64,000 bases of DNA, taken from positions 620,001 through 684,000 of the forward strand of contig CAVYTS010000026.1 in NCBI GenBank assembly GCA_963771305.1. Direction: 5' to 3'. Source of the stretch: CAJCIT01 sp963771305 (lineage in GTDB: Bacteria > Acidobacteriota > Terriglobia > Bryobacterales > Bryobacteraceae). The notes under the pieces were generated by a model. That model saw only the letters and a list, made by a program, of their open reading frames with translations. It was not told the origin of the DNA and made no database searches. Positions 36,571-45,594 of the stretch are shown one piece after another. The translations under genes and the position numbers were made by a program. How positions within the stretch are numbered: position 1 is the first letter of the stretch; every line of letters starts with the position of its first letter.

Positions 36571-37434
36571 ATGTCTCAAACCTCACGTCGAACGTTCCTC
36601 GCCTCATCAGTAGCGCTTGCATTCGCACCCACCCTGCGGGCCGCCGCGCCCTGGGTCAAAGACAAGATCCACTTTGGCGTCACCGACTGGAATCTCAACC
36701 TCGGTGCTAATCCGGAGGCTATCCGGTTGGCAGCCAAGATCGGCTTTGATGGCGTCCAAGTCTCCTTCGGTCGCAAGATCGTCGACGACAAGATGCCTGT
36801 CGACAATCTGGAGATCATCGCGCGCTACCTGAGCCTCTCCAAGGGAAACAAGATTCCCATCGATGGAACCTGCGTCGACCGCCTTCATGACAACGGTCTG
36901 AAGAGCGACAAGCTTGCCCCCAAGTGGGTGTCCGATTCCATCCGCCTCACCAAGTCTCTCGATGCTAAAGTCCTGCTGCTACCCTTCTTTGGTCCCTGGG
37001 CTCTCACAACCAAGGAAGAGATGGATTACGTTGGTGACGCGCTGAAAGAACTCGGACCCGAGGCCGGCAAGGCCGGCGTCATCCTCGGCTTGGAAGACAC
37101 CATCTCCGCTGAAGATAACGTCCGCATCATGGACCGTTCGCAATCGAAGCATGTGAAGGTTTACTACGATGTGGGCAACTCCACCAAGGCCGGCTTCGAA
37201 CCCATCAAAGAGATTCGCTGGCTCGGCAAGGATCGCATCTGCCAGTTCCATCTCAAAGACAATCCCTACATGCTGGGCGATGGCGACATCAAGTTCGGCC
37301 CTATCCTCCACACCATCCGCGACATCGGCTTTGTGGGCTACTGCAATCTCGAAACCGACTGCAAGGCCAGTGAAGTGGAAGCCGACATGCGAAAGAACTT
37401 GATCTACATCCGCGACGTCTTCAAAACCGCCTGA
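36571..37434 (+). CDS. Sugar phosphate isomerase/epimerase-like TIM barrel, Tat-exported
   Basis: A 287-residue xylose-isomerase-like TIM-barrel protein. SRRTFLASSVALAFAPTLRA is a twin-arginine signal; starting at the ATG at 36571 places it correctly. Metal-site residues of the superfamily are suggested by LGLEDTISAEDN, VYYDVGNSTKAGF, ICQFHLKDN and GYCNLETDC. Exported members are frequent in Acidobacteriota and Planctomycetes. The sugar is unknown. Confidence 0.85.
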   Translation: MSQTSRRTFLASSVALAFAPTLRAAAPWVKDKIHFGVTDWNLNLGANPEAIRLAAKIGFDGVQVSFGRKIVDDKMPVDNLEIIARYLSLSKGNKIPIDGTCVDRLHDNGLKSDKLAPKWVSDSIRLTKSLDAKVLLLPFFGPWALTTKEEMDYVGDALKELGPEAGKAGVILGLEDTISAEDNVRIMDRSQSKHVKVYYDVGNSTKAGFEPIKEIRWLGKDRICQFHLKDNPYMLGDGDIKFGPILHTIRDIGFVGYCNLETDCKASEVEADMRKNLIYIRDVFKTA

Positions 37435-37447
37435 TGTTCTGATAATC

Positions 37448-37495
37448 GTGGGGCTGGGTCCCCAGACCCGCGCCGTGCGCCCACACACGGCTGCC
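37448..37495. repeat. REP-like intergenic repeat (two-stem type), copy 2
   Basis: GTGGGGC is followed by stem one (CTGGG/CCCAG with flanking GACCC) and stem two (GCCGTG..CACGGC). It lies between convergent genes, in the same layout as the copies at 11049 and 40191. Confidence 0.55.
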
Positions 37496-37504
37496 CCTCA
37501 CCAC

Positions 37505-37882
37505 CTATTCCTTCGGCGTGAGCAGAAACGAATGGGCCAGCATCGCTAAGCCAATCAGTAGTGGGACCAGGCCCATCGCCCAAACCGGCCGATCGTCCAC
37601 CAGCAACCGGAAGAACGCCATCACACCGAGTCCTGTGGCGGTTGTTATCAGGCCGCCCAGTCTGATACCCTCGTTCCGCCGCTTCGCCGCGATCCTTTCT
37701 TCTTCGCGGAGCACCGCCAGCGCCTCGGTTGTTGGGCTCTCCGCAAGTTTCTTGAGTGCCTCGCTCTTGTAGAATGCCTCTCGCTCCCGGCGCCGATTGT
37801 CCGACCAAGTTGCCACTGAGACAAACGAGAAGACCGCAATCGCTCCGACGCTCAGGAATAGGGCCATGGGTAATGGAAACAT
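37505..37882 (-). CDS. Small inner-membrane protein (DUF6249-like)
   Basis: A 125-residue protein from the ATG at 37882, which has AAGGAG 8 bases upstream. An N-terminal TM helix (MALFLSVGAIAVFSFVSVAT) is followed by the charged cytoplasmic helix WSDNRRREREAFYKSEALKK and EALAVLREEERIAAKRR, then two TM helices. The layout resembles DUF6249 proteins that often lie beside ECF sigma factors. It is divergent from the sigma gene at 38064. Confidence 0.7.
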   Translation of the reverse strand: MFPLPMALFLSVGAIAVFSFVSVATWSDNRRREREAFYKSEALKKLAESPTTEALAVLREEERIAAKRRNEGIRLGGLITTATGLGVMAFFRLLVDDRPVWAMGLVPLLIGLAMLAHSFLLTPKE

Positions 37883-38063
37883 TTGTTTCTCCTTTGTGCG
37901 GGTTTCCGCTTTCGAAGAGTCAGACCGGATCACACTCTGCTCGGTTGCCTTTTGTTTACGAGTCTGACCACAGACGCGCGCGTCAGCAAGCGGAGTCGAA
38001 AACAATGAAGAAACAAATGCAACCGCGCCGCACTTCTCTCGGTCGTACCTGCGGAGGAACTAT

Positions 38064-38630
38064 TTGAGCGCGAGCGACGATCAGGCCGCGGTGGAAAGAG
38101 TCTTGGCCGGCGACGTCGAGGCTTTCGACCTGATTGTTCAACGCTGGCAGGGTCCGCTCGTCAACTTGGCCTACCGGTTCTGCCGCGATCGTGGCCGCGC
38201 TGAGGATATGGCCCAAGAGGCTTTTCTGCGTGCTTACCGCGCACTCAGGCAATGGCGAAAAGACGCCGCGTTTTCGACCTGGCTGTTTGCTCTCGCGACG
38301 AATCTGTATCGTTCGGAGCTCAAGCGGATCCCGCCCTTGACCGTTCCCCTTGACCATGTCGCGGCTTTGCAGGATTCGCGGCCAGTCGATGGAGGCTTGG
38401 AGGAAGAGGGCCGCAATCGCACAGTGCGCCACGCGGTTCTTACCCTTCCGCCGAAGTACCGCGATCCCTTGACCCTGTTCTACTTTCACAGCCTGGATGT
38501 GGCCGCCTCCGCCCGCAGCCTCGGTCTTCCCGAAGGTACTGTCAAAGCAAGGCTATCTCGTGCGAGAGAAATCCTGCGAGCTAAACTGCCCAATCTAATG
38601 GGTAGACCATATAAGAAGGAGGCGCAATGA
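38064..38630 (+). CDS. ECF-type RNA polymerase sigma factor
   Basis: A 188-residue sigma-70 family protein. Region 2 is visible as DLIVQRWQGPLVNLAYRFCR and AEDMAQEAFLRAYRAL, region 4 as TLPPKYRDPLTLFYF and LPEGTVKARLSRAREILR. It directs RNA polymerase to stress or envelope promoters. The TTG start at 38064 is supported by a strong GGAGGA at 38053-38058. The stop overlaps the ATG of a damaged membrane-protein gene that is probably its partner or anti-sigma. Confidence 0.92.
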   Translation: MSASDDQAAVERVLAGDVEAFDLIVQRWQGPLVNLAYRFCRDRGRAEDMAQEAFLRAYRALRQWRKDAAFSTWLFALATNLYRSELKRIPPLTVPLDHVAALQDSRPVDGGLEEEGRNRTVRHAVLTLPPKYRDPLTLFYFHSLDVAASARSLGLPEGTVKARLSRAREILRAKLPNLMGRPYKKEAQ

Positions 38631-38983
38631 CTGACGACGATCTCGATCGACGTTCTCGGGCGCGAGGACGACATTGTTCCCTCATCCGGCTTCGCTGCCG
38701 GTGTCATGGAGGCCGTGCGCCGGGAGGCATCTGCCCCTCCGCCGCTGCCGTTCCCTTGGAAGCGTGTTCTTCCCGGCTTGGCCGCTGCGGTTCTTGCGTT
38801 GCTGGGGTTTTTGATCCTGGGCGTCAACGAGTTTCTTCGAGGAGCCGCATCAACAAACCAGGTGGCACCTGCTCTAATGACATCCTGAAAGAAGCAAACC
38901 AACTCGGCATGGGCTGGATTGCCCTCGCGATTCTGTTGTCGTTCGCGTCAGTCAGAGTCTCCATGCGCCTCGCCGGTGGATGA
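38627..38983 (+). pseudogene. Membrane partner (putative anti-sigma) gene with two frameshifts
   Basis: The start ATGA overlaps the sigma-factor stop. The first frame encodes MTDDDLDRRS, then a shift near 38656 is needed to read LGREDDIVPSSGFAAGVMEA and a TM helix VLPGLAAAVLALLGFLILGV. A shift back near 38875 gives ILKEANQLGMGWIALAILLS with a second TM helix and the stop at 38983. Repaired, this is about 118 residues with two TM helices and a cytoplasmic N terminus, suitable for an anti-sigma-like protein. Either decayed or affected by base errors. Confidence 0.65.
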
Positions 38984-39150
38984 GCCTAACCCGCTGTCGA
39001 TTTATGAAAATAATGACCGCCTTAGCGCCGCGACTCGGCCACTGAACTCCAGCGCTGAACCGCGCGCGTCAGCAAACGGACGCCGGCCGTGATAATCTGC
39101 ATGGGTTCCTGCACCGCGGCCGCTTCGTTCGCGGAAGATTCAAATCTGGT

Positions 39151-40174
39151 ATGGAAGAGATTGATATGTTACGCGCACACATACAGCTATTGATGGGCCT
39201 CTCGCTCGCTGCTTTCTTGCCTTCCACCGGTTCGGCCGCATCCTCCGGGCTCCTGGTGGTTGCCAACAAGGCGGAGCACACTCTCGGCATCGTCGACCCT
39301 GGATCCGGTAAGCAACTGGCTGCGGTCCCCGAGGGTGGCGTCACCGGCCACGAAGTCATCGTCTCACCGGACGGGAAAACGGCTTACGTGCCCATCTATG
39401 GCGACTCCGGGGTAGGGAAGCCCGGCACCAACGGCACCAACATGGTCGCCATCGATCTGGCATCCCGCAAGGTTGTCGGCAATCTCGACTTCGGCCACGG
39501 CGTTCGCCCGCATTGCCCCGTATTCGGACCCCGCAATGGGCAGCTGTACGTCACCACCGAACTCGACAAAACCGTCAGCATTATCGATCCCGCCACGCTG
39601 AAAATTGTCGGAACCGTCCCCACCGGCCAGGAAGAGTCGCACATGCTTGGCCATCAGTCACGATGGCAAGCGCGGTTACACCGCCAACGTTGGTCCTGGC
39701 ACCGTCTCCGTGTTGGATCTGGACGCGCGCAAAACCCTCGCCATCATCCCCATCTCGAAACAAACTCAGCGCATTTCCATTTCGCAGGACGATTCCATGG
39801 TGTTCACGTCCGATCAAACCAAGCCACAGCTGGCCGTGATCGATACAGCGACCAATAAGGTGAAGAACTGGGTGGCGCTGCCCGGACCCGGCTACGGCTC
39901 CTCGGTGGCGCGGAATGGCGACTGGTTGGTGATTGCGATTCAAAAGACCAAACAGGTCGCGGTCGTGAACCTCCGCACCATGAAGGTCGACCACACCGTC
40001 GACGTGCCTGCTGTCCCGCAGGAAACGCTGCTGGGGCCAGGCGACAAGATCGCCTACGTGTCCTGCGATTCCAGCAGCCAGGTTGCGGCCATCGATACGT
40101 CCACCTGGAAGGTCATCAAGCTGATCGATGTCGGCAAGGGTGCCGATGGCTTAGCCTGGGCCGCCGCTCACTAA
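39151..40174 (+). pseudogene. YVTN-type beta-propeller protein with one frameshift
   Basis: A secreted beta-propeller of about 340 residues. Signal peptide LLMGLSLAAFLPSTGSAA. Repeats with the usual pattern are seen: GLLVVANKAEHTLGIVD, GQLYVTTELDKTVSIID, then KRGYTANVGPGTVSVLDLD and KVKNWVALPGPGYGSSV. The frame changes near 39645, where ATGCTTGGCC instead of ATGCTGGCC adds one T; the downstream frame continues AISHDGKRGY without loss. The start may be 39151 or 39166. A single extra base makes a base-calling error plausible, otherwise inactivated. Confidence 0.8.
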
Positions 40175-40190
40175 ACCCAGGCAAACCCGG

Positions 40191-40232
40191 GTGGGGCGGG
40201 TTGACAACCCGCGCCGGACGCCGACGTCCGGC
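40191..40232. repeat. REP-like intergenic repeat (two-stem type), copy 3
   Basis: The cleanest copy: GCGGGTTgacAACCCGC at 40196-40212 followed directly by GCCGGACGccgaCGTCCGGC at 40213-40232. It follows the propeller gene by about 17 bases. Confidence 0.7.
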
Positions 40233-40318
40233 TCCTTCCGACCTCGAGAAAGCCTGTCGCCCGCCGAAGTTCCACAACTTCCTCTGAGATTCTTTCCGCC
40301 GGCTCCGGACTAACTCAC

Positions 40319-41389
40319 GTGGCCTTGTTCCGCACCCGCAGTGCCGCTGTCTATGGCATTGAGGCGCATCTCATTGACATAGAAGTGGATATGTGGGGCG
40401 GCGGCACCCAGCGTGACTTTGTCACCGCTGGCATGCCCGACACAGCTGTCAAGGAAAGTCGCGAGCACATCAAGTCCGCGCTCGTCAACTCCGGCTTCCG
40501 CTATCCCGCCAGCTCCGTAACCATCAACTTGGCCCCCGCTAACGTCCGCAAGGAGGGTGCCGGCTTCGATCTCCCCATGGCCACCGCCATCCTAGGCGCC
40601 ATGGGCACCATTCGCGATACCGAAGCCAATCTCCTGGTCGGCGAACTGTCGCTTGATGGCAGCTTGCGGCCCATCCGCGGCGTCCTCTCCATCGCCGTCT
40701 GCGCACAGCAGAGCGGCATCAAGAATCTGCTTGTCCCCTCGGAGAACGCCGCCGAAGCCGCCGTCGTCAAGGATATTCAGGTCTTCGGCTTGCGGCATCT
40801 GGCCGAGGTCGTGCAATTCCTGAACCAGCCTCTTGGGTTCACTGCGACGGAGCCATCGCTCGACACCTTTCAGGACAACTCCGTGGGCGGCCCTGACTTC
40901 AGCGATGTCCGCGGCCAGACAACCGCGAAACGCGCGCTCGAAGTCGCCGCCGCCGGGAATCACAACGTTCTGATGGTGGGGCCGCCGGGCTCCGGCAAAA
41001 CCATGCTTGCCAAGCGCTTTGCCGGCATCCTGCCGCGGCTCACCTTCGAAGAAGCCCTCGAAGCAACCCAGGTGCATAGCGTCGCTGGCGTGCTGGCGCC
41101 CGGCGTTGGTATTTTCCGTCGCCGCCCGTTTCGATCGCCGCATCACAGCATCTCCGACGCCGGCCTGATCGGAGGCGGTATGGGTACGCCGCGTCCCGGC
41201 GAGGTCAGCCTTGCTCACCAGGGCGTTCTTTTCTTGGACGAACTGCCGGAATTCCCCCGTAGTGTGCTCGAACAGCTTCGCCAGCCGCTGGAGGACGGCA
41301 CGGTAGTCATAGGGCGCAGTAATGGCACATTGGTCTTTCCAGCGCGCATTCTAATGGTTGCCGCCATGAATCCATGCCCGTTCATGTAA
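40319..41389 (+). pseudogene. YifB/ComM Mg-chelatase-like ATPase, 3' end replaced
   Basis: The 356-residue product matches the YifB/ComM AAA+ ATPase, a helicase-like protein for branch migration during natural transformation in some bacteria. N-terminal Lon-S5-like domain with TAVKESREHIKSAL; then Walker A GPPGSGKTMLAKR near residue 222, RSPHHSISDAGLIGGG, and Walker B VLFLDELPEF near 305. The reading stops just after AAMNPCPF, where the normal protein continues CGYFGD for about 150 more residues. At that point (41383) the repeat shared with 53841 begins. The comM gene is a known integration hotspot for islands. Probably inactive. Confidence 0.9.
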
Positions 41390-41492
41390 CAAATGAGCAC
41401 AAGCTGAATCCAGAGTGCCGATTTCTCAAGTGACATTTGCATCAAGCAGGCCCTTGATTTATGCCTCAGCGATAGCGTTGCAACACCTACCC
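41383..41492. repeat. IS-end-like repeat R1 (IS21-like end?)
   Basis: CATGTAACAAATGAG, then AGTGCCGATTTCTCAAGTGA and later TGCCTCAG..GCGTTGCA, align over about 100 bases with 53841-53941 in the same orientation. Motifs of the TTCTCAAGTGACA type resemble the multiple terminal repeats of IS21-family ends, and the copy begins exactly where yifB is cut. No istA/istB genes follow, so it is a solo or decayed end. The remainder to 41547 shows no gene. Confidence 0.6.
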
Positions 41493-41547
41493 TTTGCGAG
41501 ACACTTGCGCCATTTTTGCGAAGCCCTCGCTACCAGGTGAGCTTCGG

Positions 41548-42381
41548 TTATTGCAGGAAGCAGCGCAAGTCCCGGTCAGTGACACCGAGGGGGGCTGTAT
41601 GGTCGCCGGTAAGAAGCCGTCGGCCATTCTGTCTGGCGATTTCGCTGGCTTTGGCGAGGGGGAATTCGAATGCCTTCATTGTTCCTAGGCGGTCGATCTG
41701 CAGGCGCATGGTCGAGGGCTTAGGCGATGAAAACAGGACTTCTAGTTCGGTCGGAGTTTTTCCTGCAACGCTGACGCCATTCACGGAAATCACGACATCA
41801 CCATAATGCACGCCCGCGCGTGCCCCCGGCCCGTCTTCGATTCCGCCGACCATGAGTTGCATAGGATCTCGAAACAGGAACATTTCGAAACCCGGGTAGA
41901 ACAATTCGGGGTTGGCCGGATAGTGGGTTCGAAGAAACACTCGGCCGATCTGTCGGTTGAAGTCGAGAGCCGAGTCGCGATCCACTTCGGCCTGTGTGGT
42001 GTCTTCCGGAACGATCACCCCGTCCTTAGCAAGCTTCTTGCCGGTTCTGGCGATAATAACCGACCACCTCTCGCGCTGAGAGACCACTTCGATCTCCCTA
42101 TCGCCTTCGCCGCGCAAGACCGTGATGCTCACCGAACCGGGCGTATCTGACCGCAGAAGATTAGCAGCCCGAGAAGGGTCCACAGTAGGTGCGCCATTCA
42201 CGGCTATGACCCGGTCGCCACTCTGCAAACCGGCCCGTTCAGCGGGGGAACCCGAAACCACGCCCAAGACGAAGACAGGACAGCCGCGAGCGCTCGTGAG
42301 ACTAGCGCCGATTGAGTAGGGATCGGCAACCTCCTGAGCGCCCCCGAAGGCAACCATACACAAAACTAGTGATGCCTTCAT
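41548..42381 (-). CDS. Exported protein with two PDZ domains
   Basis: A 277-residue protein from the ATG at 42381, with signal peptide MKASLVLCMVAFGGAQE. The first PDZ domain is at about 25-95 (PVFVLGVVSGSPAERAGLQS, GDRVIAVNG), the second at about 165-245 (GGIEDGPGARAGVHYGDVVI, SVNGVSVAGKTP). No protease catalytic site is seen, so it is probably a periplasmic binding or adaptor protein. It may end prematurely close to the R1 repeat, as its stop is only about 55 bases away. Confidence 0.75.
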   Translation of the reverse strand: MKASLVLCMVAFGGAQEVADPYSIGASLTSARGCPVFVLGVVSGSPAERAGLQSGDRVIAVNGAPTVDPSRAANLLRSDTPGSVSITVLRGEGDREIEVVSQRERWSVIIARTGKKLAKDGVIVPEDTTQAEVDRDSALDFNRQIGRVFLRTHYPANPELFYPGFEMFLFRDPMQLMVGGIEDGPGARAGVHYGDVVISVNGVSVAGKTPTELEVLFSSPKPSTMRLQIDRLGTMKAFEFPLAKASEIARQNGRRLLTGDHTAPLGVTDRDLRCFLQ

Positions 42382-42535
42382 GAACTTGATTATGCCAACA
42401 AACACGCGATGCAAAGCCTAAGTCACACGAGGTCAAAGCATTGACCCGACGAGAAAAGGTCCGCTGCCGAAACATCATTAGATGATTTCTGTCTCATCTC
42501 AAATTACCCTTTGTGGGACACCGCGGGGCGCTAAA

Positions 42536-42964
42536 TCAGTCGCCACCCGGGGTCGGCAGTGCGCCAATCTGCTGAAGCAACCCAAGCAAGTCCGGTTGAC
42601 CGCGTTCCTCGACGAATTGCTCACCGGACAGACGATAGAAATTCATAGTCTGCACCGCAATTGTCCTGCCTGTCGGCGGTACGCCGAAGAAGGTGCCGCG
42701 ATGTGTGCCGCGCATGGTGAAACGTGCGGCCACCCTGTCGTCTTCGGCAATCATCTCTTCGAGCGTCCATTTAATATCGGGAAAGCCGCCCCGCATCAAT
42801 CCAATCACGGCCAGGTAACCAGCCGGGCCGCGCATTGGATCGGCACGTCCCGGAACATGGAATACCGCGTCGGGGGAGATAAGTTCTTCCGCGAGTGTCT
42901 CGCTGGCGGTGTTGATAAATTCCACGAAGCGGCGCATTGTGGCTTTGTTAGTTTCTGCGGACAT
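42536..42964 (-). CDS. SnoaL-like ester cyclase-family protein
   Basis: A 142-residue protein with the small alpha+beta NTF2-like/SnoaL fold: NKATMRRFVEFINTASETLA, then HVPGRADPMRGPAGY, FPDIKWTLEEMIAEDDRVAA and RGTHRGTFFGVPPTGRTIAV, the usual pattern of the ester-cyclase family. Members cyclise polyketides or bind small lipophilic ligands; the role here is unknown. It is divergent from an SDR gene over about 130 bases and the two may act on the same metabolite. Confidence 0.85.
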   Translation of the reverse strand: MSAETNKATMRRFVEFINTASETLAEELISPDAVFHVPGRADPMRGPAGYLAVIGLMRGGFPDIKWTLEEMIAEDDRVAARFTMRGTHRGTFFGVPPTGRTIAVQTMNFYRLSGEQFVEERGQPDLLGLLQQIGALPTPGGD

Positions 42965-43093
42965 GGTGCTCTATTATCTCTTTGCGGCGGCGTTCACCGC
43001 ACTTGCCGTTGTTGAGCGAAGGGGGATAGTGTAACGGGCAATCCACACCGAAATGGAGCCTGTCAAGCGATCATTATGAAGGAGATCAAAAAC

Positions 43094-43927
43094 ATGAGCA
43101 AAGTTTGGTTCATCACCGGCGCCGGCCGCGGCATGGGCGTCGATATCGGTAAGGCCGCTCTGGCCGCAGGAAAAAAATTGGTCGCTACCGGACGCAATCC
43201 TGACAGGGTGGCCGAGGCTTTGGGAAAATCCGCCGACTTGTTGGTGGTGAAGCTGGACATTACCAAGCCCGCCGACGCTGAATCAGCCGTTAAAGCAGCT
43301 GTGGAAAGGTTTGGCCGCATAGATGTGCTGGTCAACAATGCCGCAAACTTTTATGCGGGCTTTTTTGAAGAGCTGACGCCGGAGCAGATGGAGCGGCAGT
43401 TATCGACAAGCCTTGTCGGCCCGATGAATGTCACCCGCGCCGTCCTGCCGGTCATGCGCAGGCAGCGTTCAGGGCTGATCATCACGATCTCATCAACTGC
43501 GGGTCTTATCGGTTTTGAGTTCGGTGCCGCCTATGCCGCATCGAAGTTCGGCCTCGAAGGCTGGATGCAGTCGATGCAGGCTGAGGTCGAACCGTTTGGC
43601 ATCAATACCATCACTGTCAATCCGGGCTTCTTTCGCACTGAGCTTCTCACGGAGTCAACAAATTTCGCTCAGCGAACCATCGAGGACTATAGCGAGCGCA
43701 GAGCGAAGCAAATAGAGTTTTGGAAAGGCTGCAACGGTCAGCAGTCCGGCGACCCGGCCAAGCTCGCCCAGGCGCTGATTAAGATCTCGGTGGAGGAAAA
43801 GCCGCCCCGCCGCTTCATTGCAGGCGCAGACGCCGTTGCTACCGCAGAGCAGGTGGCCGCGACGCTTCAGCAGCAGACCGACGCCTACCGTGAGCTTTCA
43901 AGTTCCCTCGCATACGACAGCGCGTAG
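43094..43927 (+). CDS. Short-chain dehydrogenase/reductase
   Basis: A 277-residue classical SDR. The NAD(P)-binding TGAGRGMG is near residue 9, NNAAN near 80, the catalytic Ser in TISSTAG near 134, and Tyr 147 and Lys 151 in YAASKFG. The ATG at 43094 is chosen because AAGGAG lies 9 bases upstream; the ATG at 43076 would place this site inside the gene. The substrate is unknown. Confidence 0.9.
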   Translation: MSKVWFITGAGRGMGVDIGKAALAAGKKLVATGRNPDRVAEALGKSADLLVVKLDITKPADAESAVKAAVERFGRIDVLVNNAANFYAGFFEELTPEQMERQLSTSLVGPMNVTRAVLPVMRRQRSGLIITISSTAGLIGFEFGAAYAASKFGLEGWMQSMQAEVEPFGINTITVNPGFFRTELLTESTNFAQRTIEDYSERRAKQIEFWKGCNGQQSGDPAKLAQALIKISVEEKPPRRFIAGADAVATAEQVAATLQQQTDAYRELSSSLAYDSA

Positions 43928-44089
43928 CCGCACTGGCAATTCTATTCAAATCGGCGTTGCGTAAAGGACCCATATACCGGCCAATGTTGCAGTCTAGCCG
44001 GATCGTGCATTAGTCGACAGTCTTCTTTTTTTCGTTCGAAACTGATTTGTGGAGGGTGAAGGCCGATCCGCAGATCGGAACTTTGGTAG

Positions 44090-44626
44090 AGGACGGTCAG
44101 CGGCGCAGGCCTTCACACCAGCCCTGATTCTCGTTATCGCACTGCCAGAGGAAAAAGACAACAGCGATCCGGGGTAGTTCCGTTACATCGCCTGCCTCGT
44201 TGGTGTCCCGTGTGCCAGGACGCTACGATCATCGGCCATGGACGACGCCTGCGAAATGCGCATGACGACCGCCACGAGCGCATCTGGATTCGACGCGGGA
44301 TCTGCCGGCCATGCAACAAGACCTTCACGATCCTGCCTGACTGGTTGGTGCCGTTTGGCCACTACAGCCTGCATTGCCGGCAACAAGCCTGTGAGCGAAT
44401 CGCCAGTGGTGACTCGGCGGAGCAGGCTACGCCATGCTGCCAAGATCTGGCACGCTTACCCGATTCCACCACCGTGCGCCGTTGGGCACGGAGACGGGCG
44501 TTCAGCGTGTGGTGCTGGCTGAAGACAATCGCGGCCATCGAAACTATTTTGCCAGTACCCACCATCCTTGCCTGGGATTTCGGCGTTTTCTGCCGCATGC
44601 TGTCACTCGAGGCGAAAAGTCCATGA
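44090..44626 (+). CDS. DUF6431-type zinc-binding protein, first gene of the recombinase element
   Basis: A DUF6431-like protein. WCPVC near 44201-44215 and ICRPCNKTF give two Cys pairs (a zinc ribbon), followed by LPDWLVPFGHYSLHCRQQA, the family signature. The frame is open from 44090 but the only canonical start, GTG at 44210, would remove the first CxxC, so the true start is unclear: a rare start codon such as CTG at 44192 or a small 5' lesion. The stop overlaps the next ATG (ATGA at 44623). A DNA-binding helper of the recombinases is the likely role. Confidence 0.6.
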   Translation, partial: RTVSGAGLHTSPDSRYRTARGKRQQRSGVVPLHRLPRWCPVCQDATIIGHGRRLRNAHDDRHERIWIRRGICRPCNKTFTILPDWLVPFGHYSLHCRQQACERIASGDSAEQATPCCQDLARLPDSTTVRRWARRRAFSVWCWLKTIAAIETILPVPTILAWDFGVFCRMLSLEAKSP

Positions 44627-45594
44627 ATCGCAAGGCGCTCGAGGAGTTGAAGCAGCAGATTCCGCTGCTGGATTATTTAGAGACACAAGAATGGAGGCCC
44701 GCTCGGGCCCTTAGCGGTGGCCGCTGGATGGGGTTGTGTCCGCTGCATACCGATCACAAGCCCAGCTTTCTCGTTGATTCACAGAAGAGCCTGTTCTACT
44801 GCTACGGCTGTGGCCGTGGCGGTGATGTGATTCGCTTTGCTGAACTCTACCACCAGGTGAACTTCCCGCAAGCTTTGACCTTGTTGCGGGAGTGGTGCGG
44901 CTTAACGCCCTTGCTGCATGCAGTTGTCGAGTTCTATCGCCTTCAGCTGCATCGCCGTAATGACGCGGTGGTCTATCTGGATCAACGCGGAATCCATTCG
45001 GCCCAAGTGATCGAACACATGCGGATCGGCTACGCAGCGGGCGGTGGTTTGCGAGGTTGGCTCACACAGTTGGGCTATCCACTCTCCGTTCTGCGTTCCG
45101 CCGGTCTAGTCACGGAGGCGGGCTACGACAGTTTTATCCGGCGTATCATTTTTCCGCTGGAAAGTAATCTCTATGGCCGCAGCATTCGCAGTGCGGCCCC
45201 ACCGCATCGATTCTTACCGGGATCGAAAGGAGGTTTGTATTTGTGGGAGCAAGCGTGCCGCCACTCGGAGGTGATTCTGGTGGAAGGGCTGTTCGACTAC
45301 GCCGTGGTGTGGCAGGCGGGCTTTCGCAACGTCACCTGCTCGCTAGGAAACCATCTGAACGCCCGCCAGTTCCAGCAACTTTGCGACGGCCCCCGTACCG
45401 TCTATCTGGCCTTCGATTGCGACGCCAACGGGAGCGGCCAATCTGCGGCGCAGTCGATGTCGCGCCGCCTTTGTACTCAGGGCGTATCTGCCCGGCGTGT
45501 CCCATTGCCGGACGGACACGATCCGAACAGCTTCTTTGTGCAGGGCGGCGATGCGCCACAGTTTCGGCGTCTTCTGGAGGCCGCTCGCCCATGA
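44623..45594 (+). CDS. CHC2 zinc-finger / Toprim primase-like protein
   Basis: A 323-residue DnaG-like protein. The CHC2 zinc finger is formed by C39, H42, C60 and C63 (LCPLHTDHKPSF, YCYGCGRGGD). The central part resembles the DnaG core (GYAAGGGLRGWL, RIIFPLESNLYGRS), and the Toprim domain has the Glu of VILVEGLFDYAV and the DxD of YLAFDCDANGSG. It could make primers or process DNA ends when the element moves. It overlaps both neighbours by ATGA. No helicase domain. Confidence 0.88.
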   Translation: MNRKALEELKQQIPLLDYLETQEWRPARALSGGRWMGLCPLHTDHKPSFLVDSQKSLFYCYGCGRGGDVIRFAELYHQVNFPQALTLLREWCGLTPLLHAVVEFYRLQLHRRNDAVVYLDQRGIHSAQVIEHMRIGYAAGGGLRGWLTQLGYPLSVLRSAGLVTEAGYDSFIRRIIFPLESNLYGRSIRSAAPPHRFLPGSKGGLYLWEQACRHSEVILVEGLFDYAVVWQAGFRNVTCSLGNHLNARQFQQLCDGPRTVYLAFDCDANGSGQSAAQSMSRRLCTQGVSARRVPLPDGHDPNSFFVQGGDAPQFRRLLEAARP

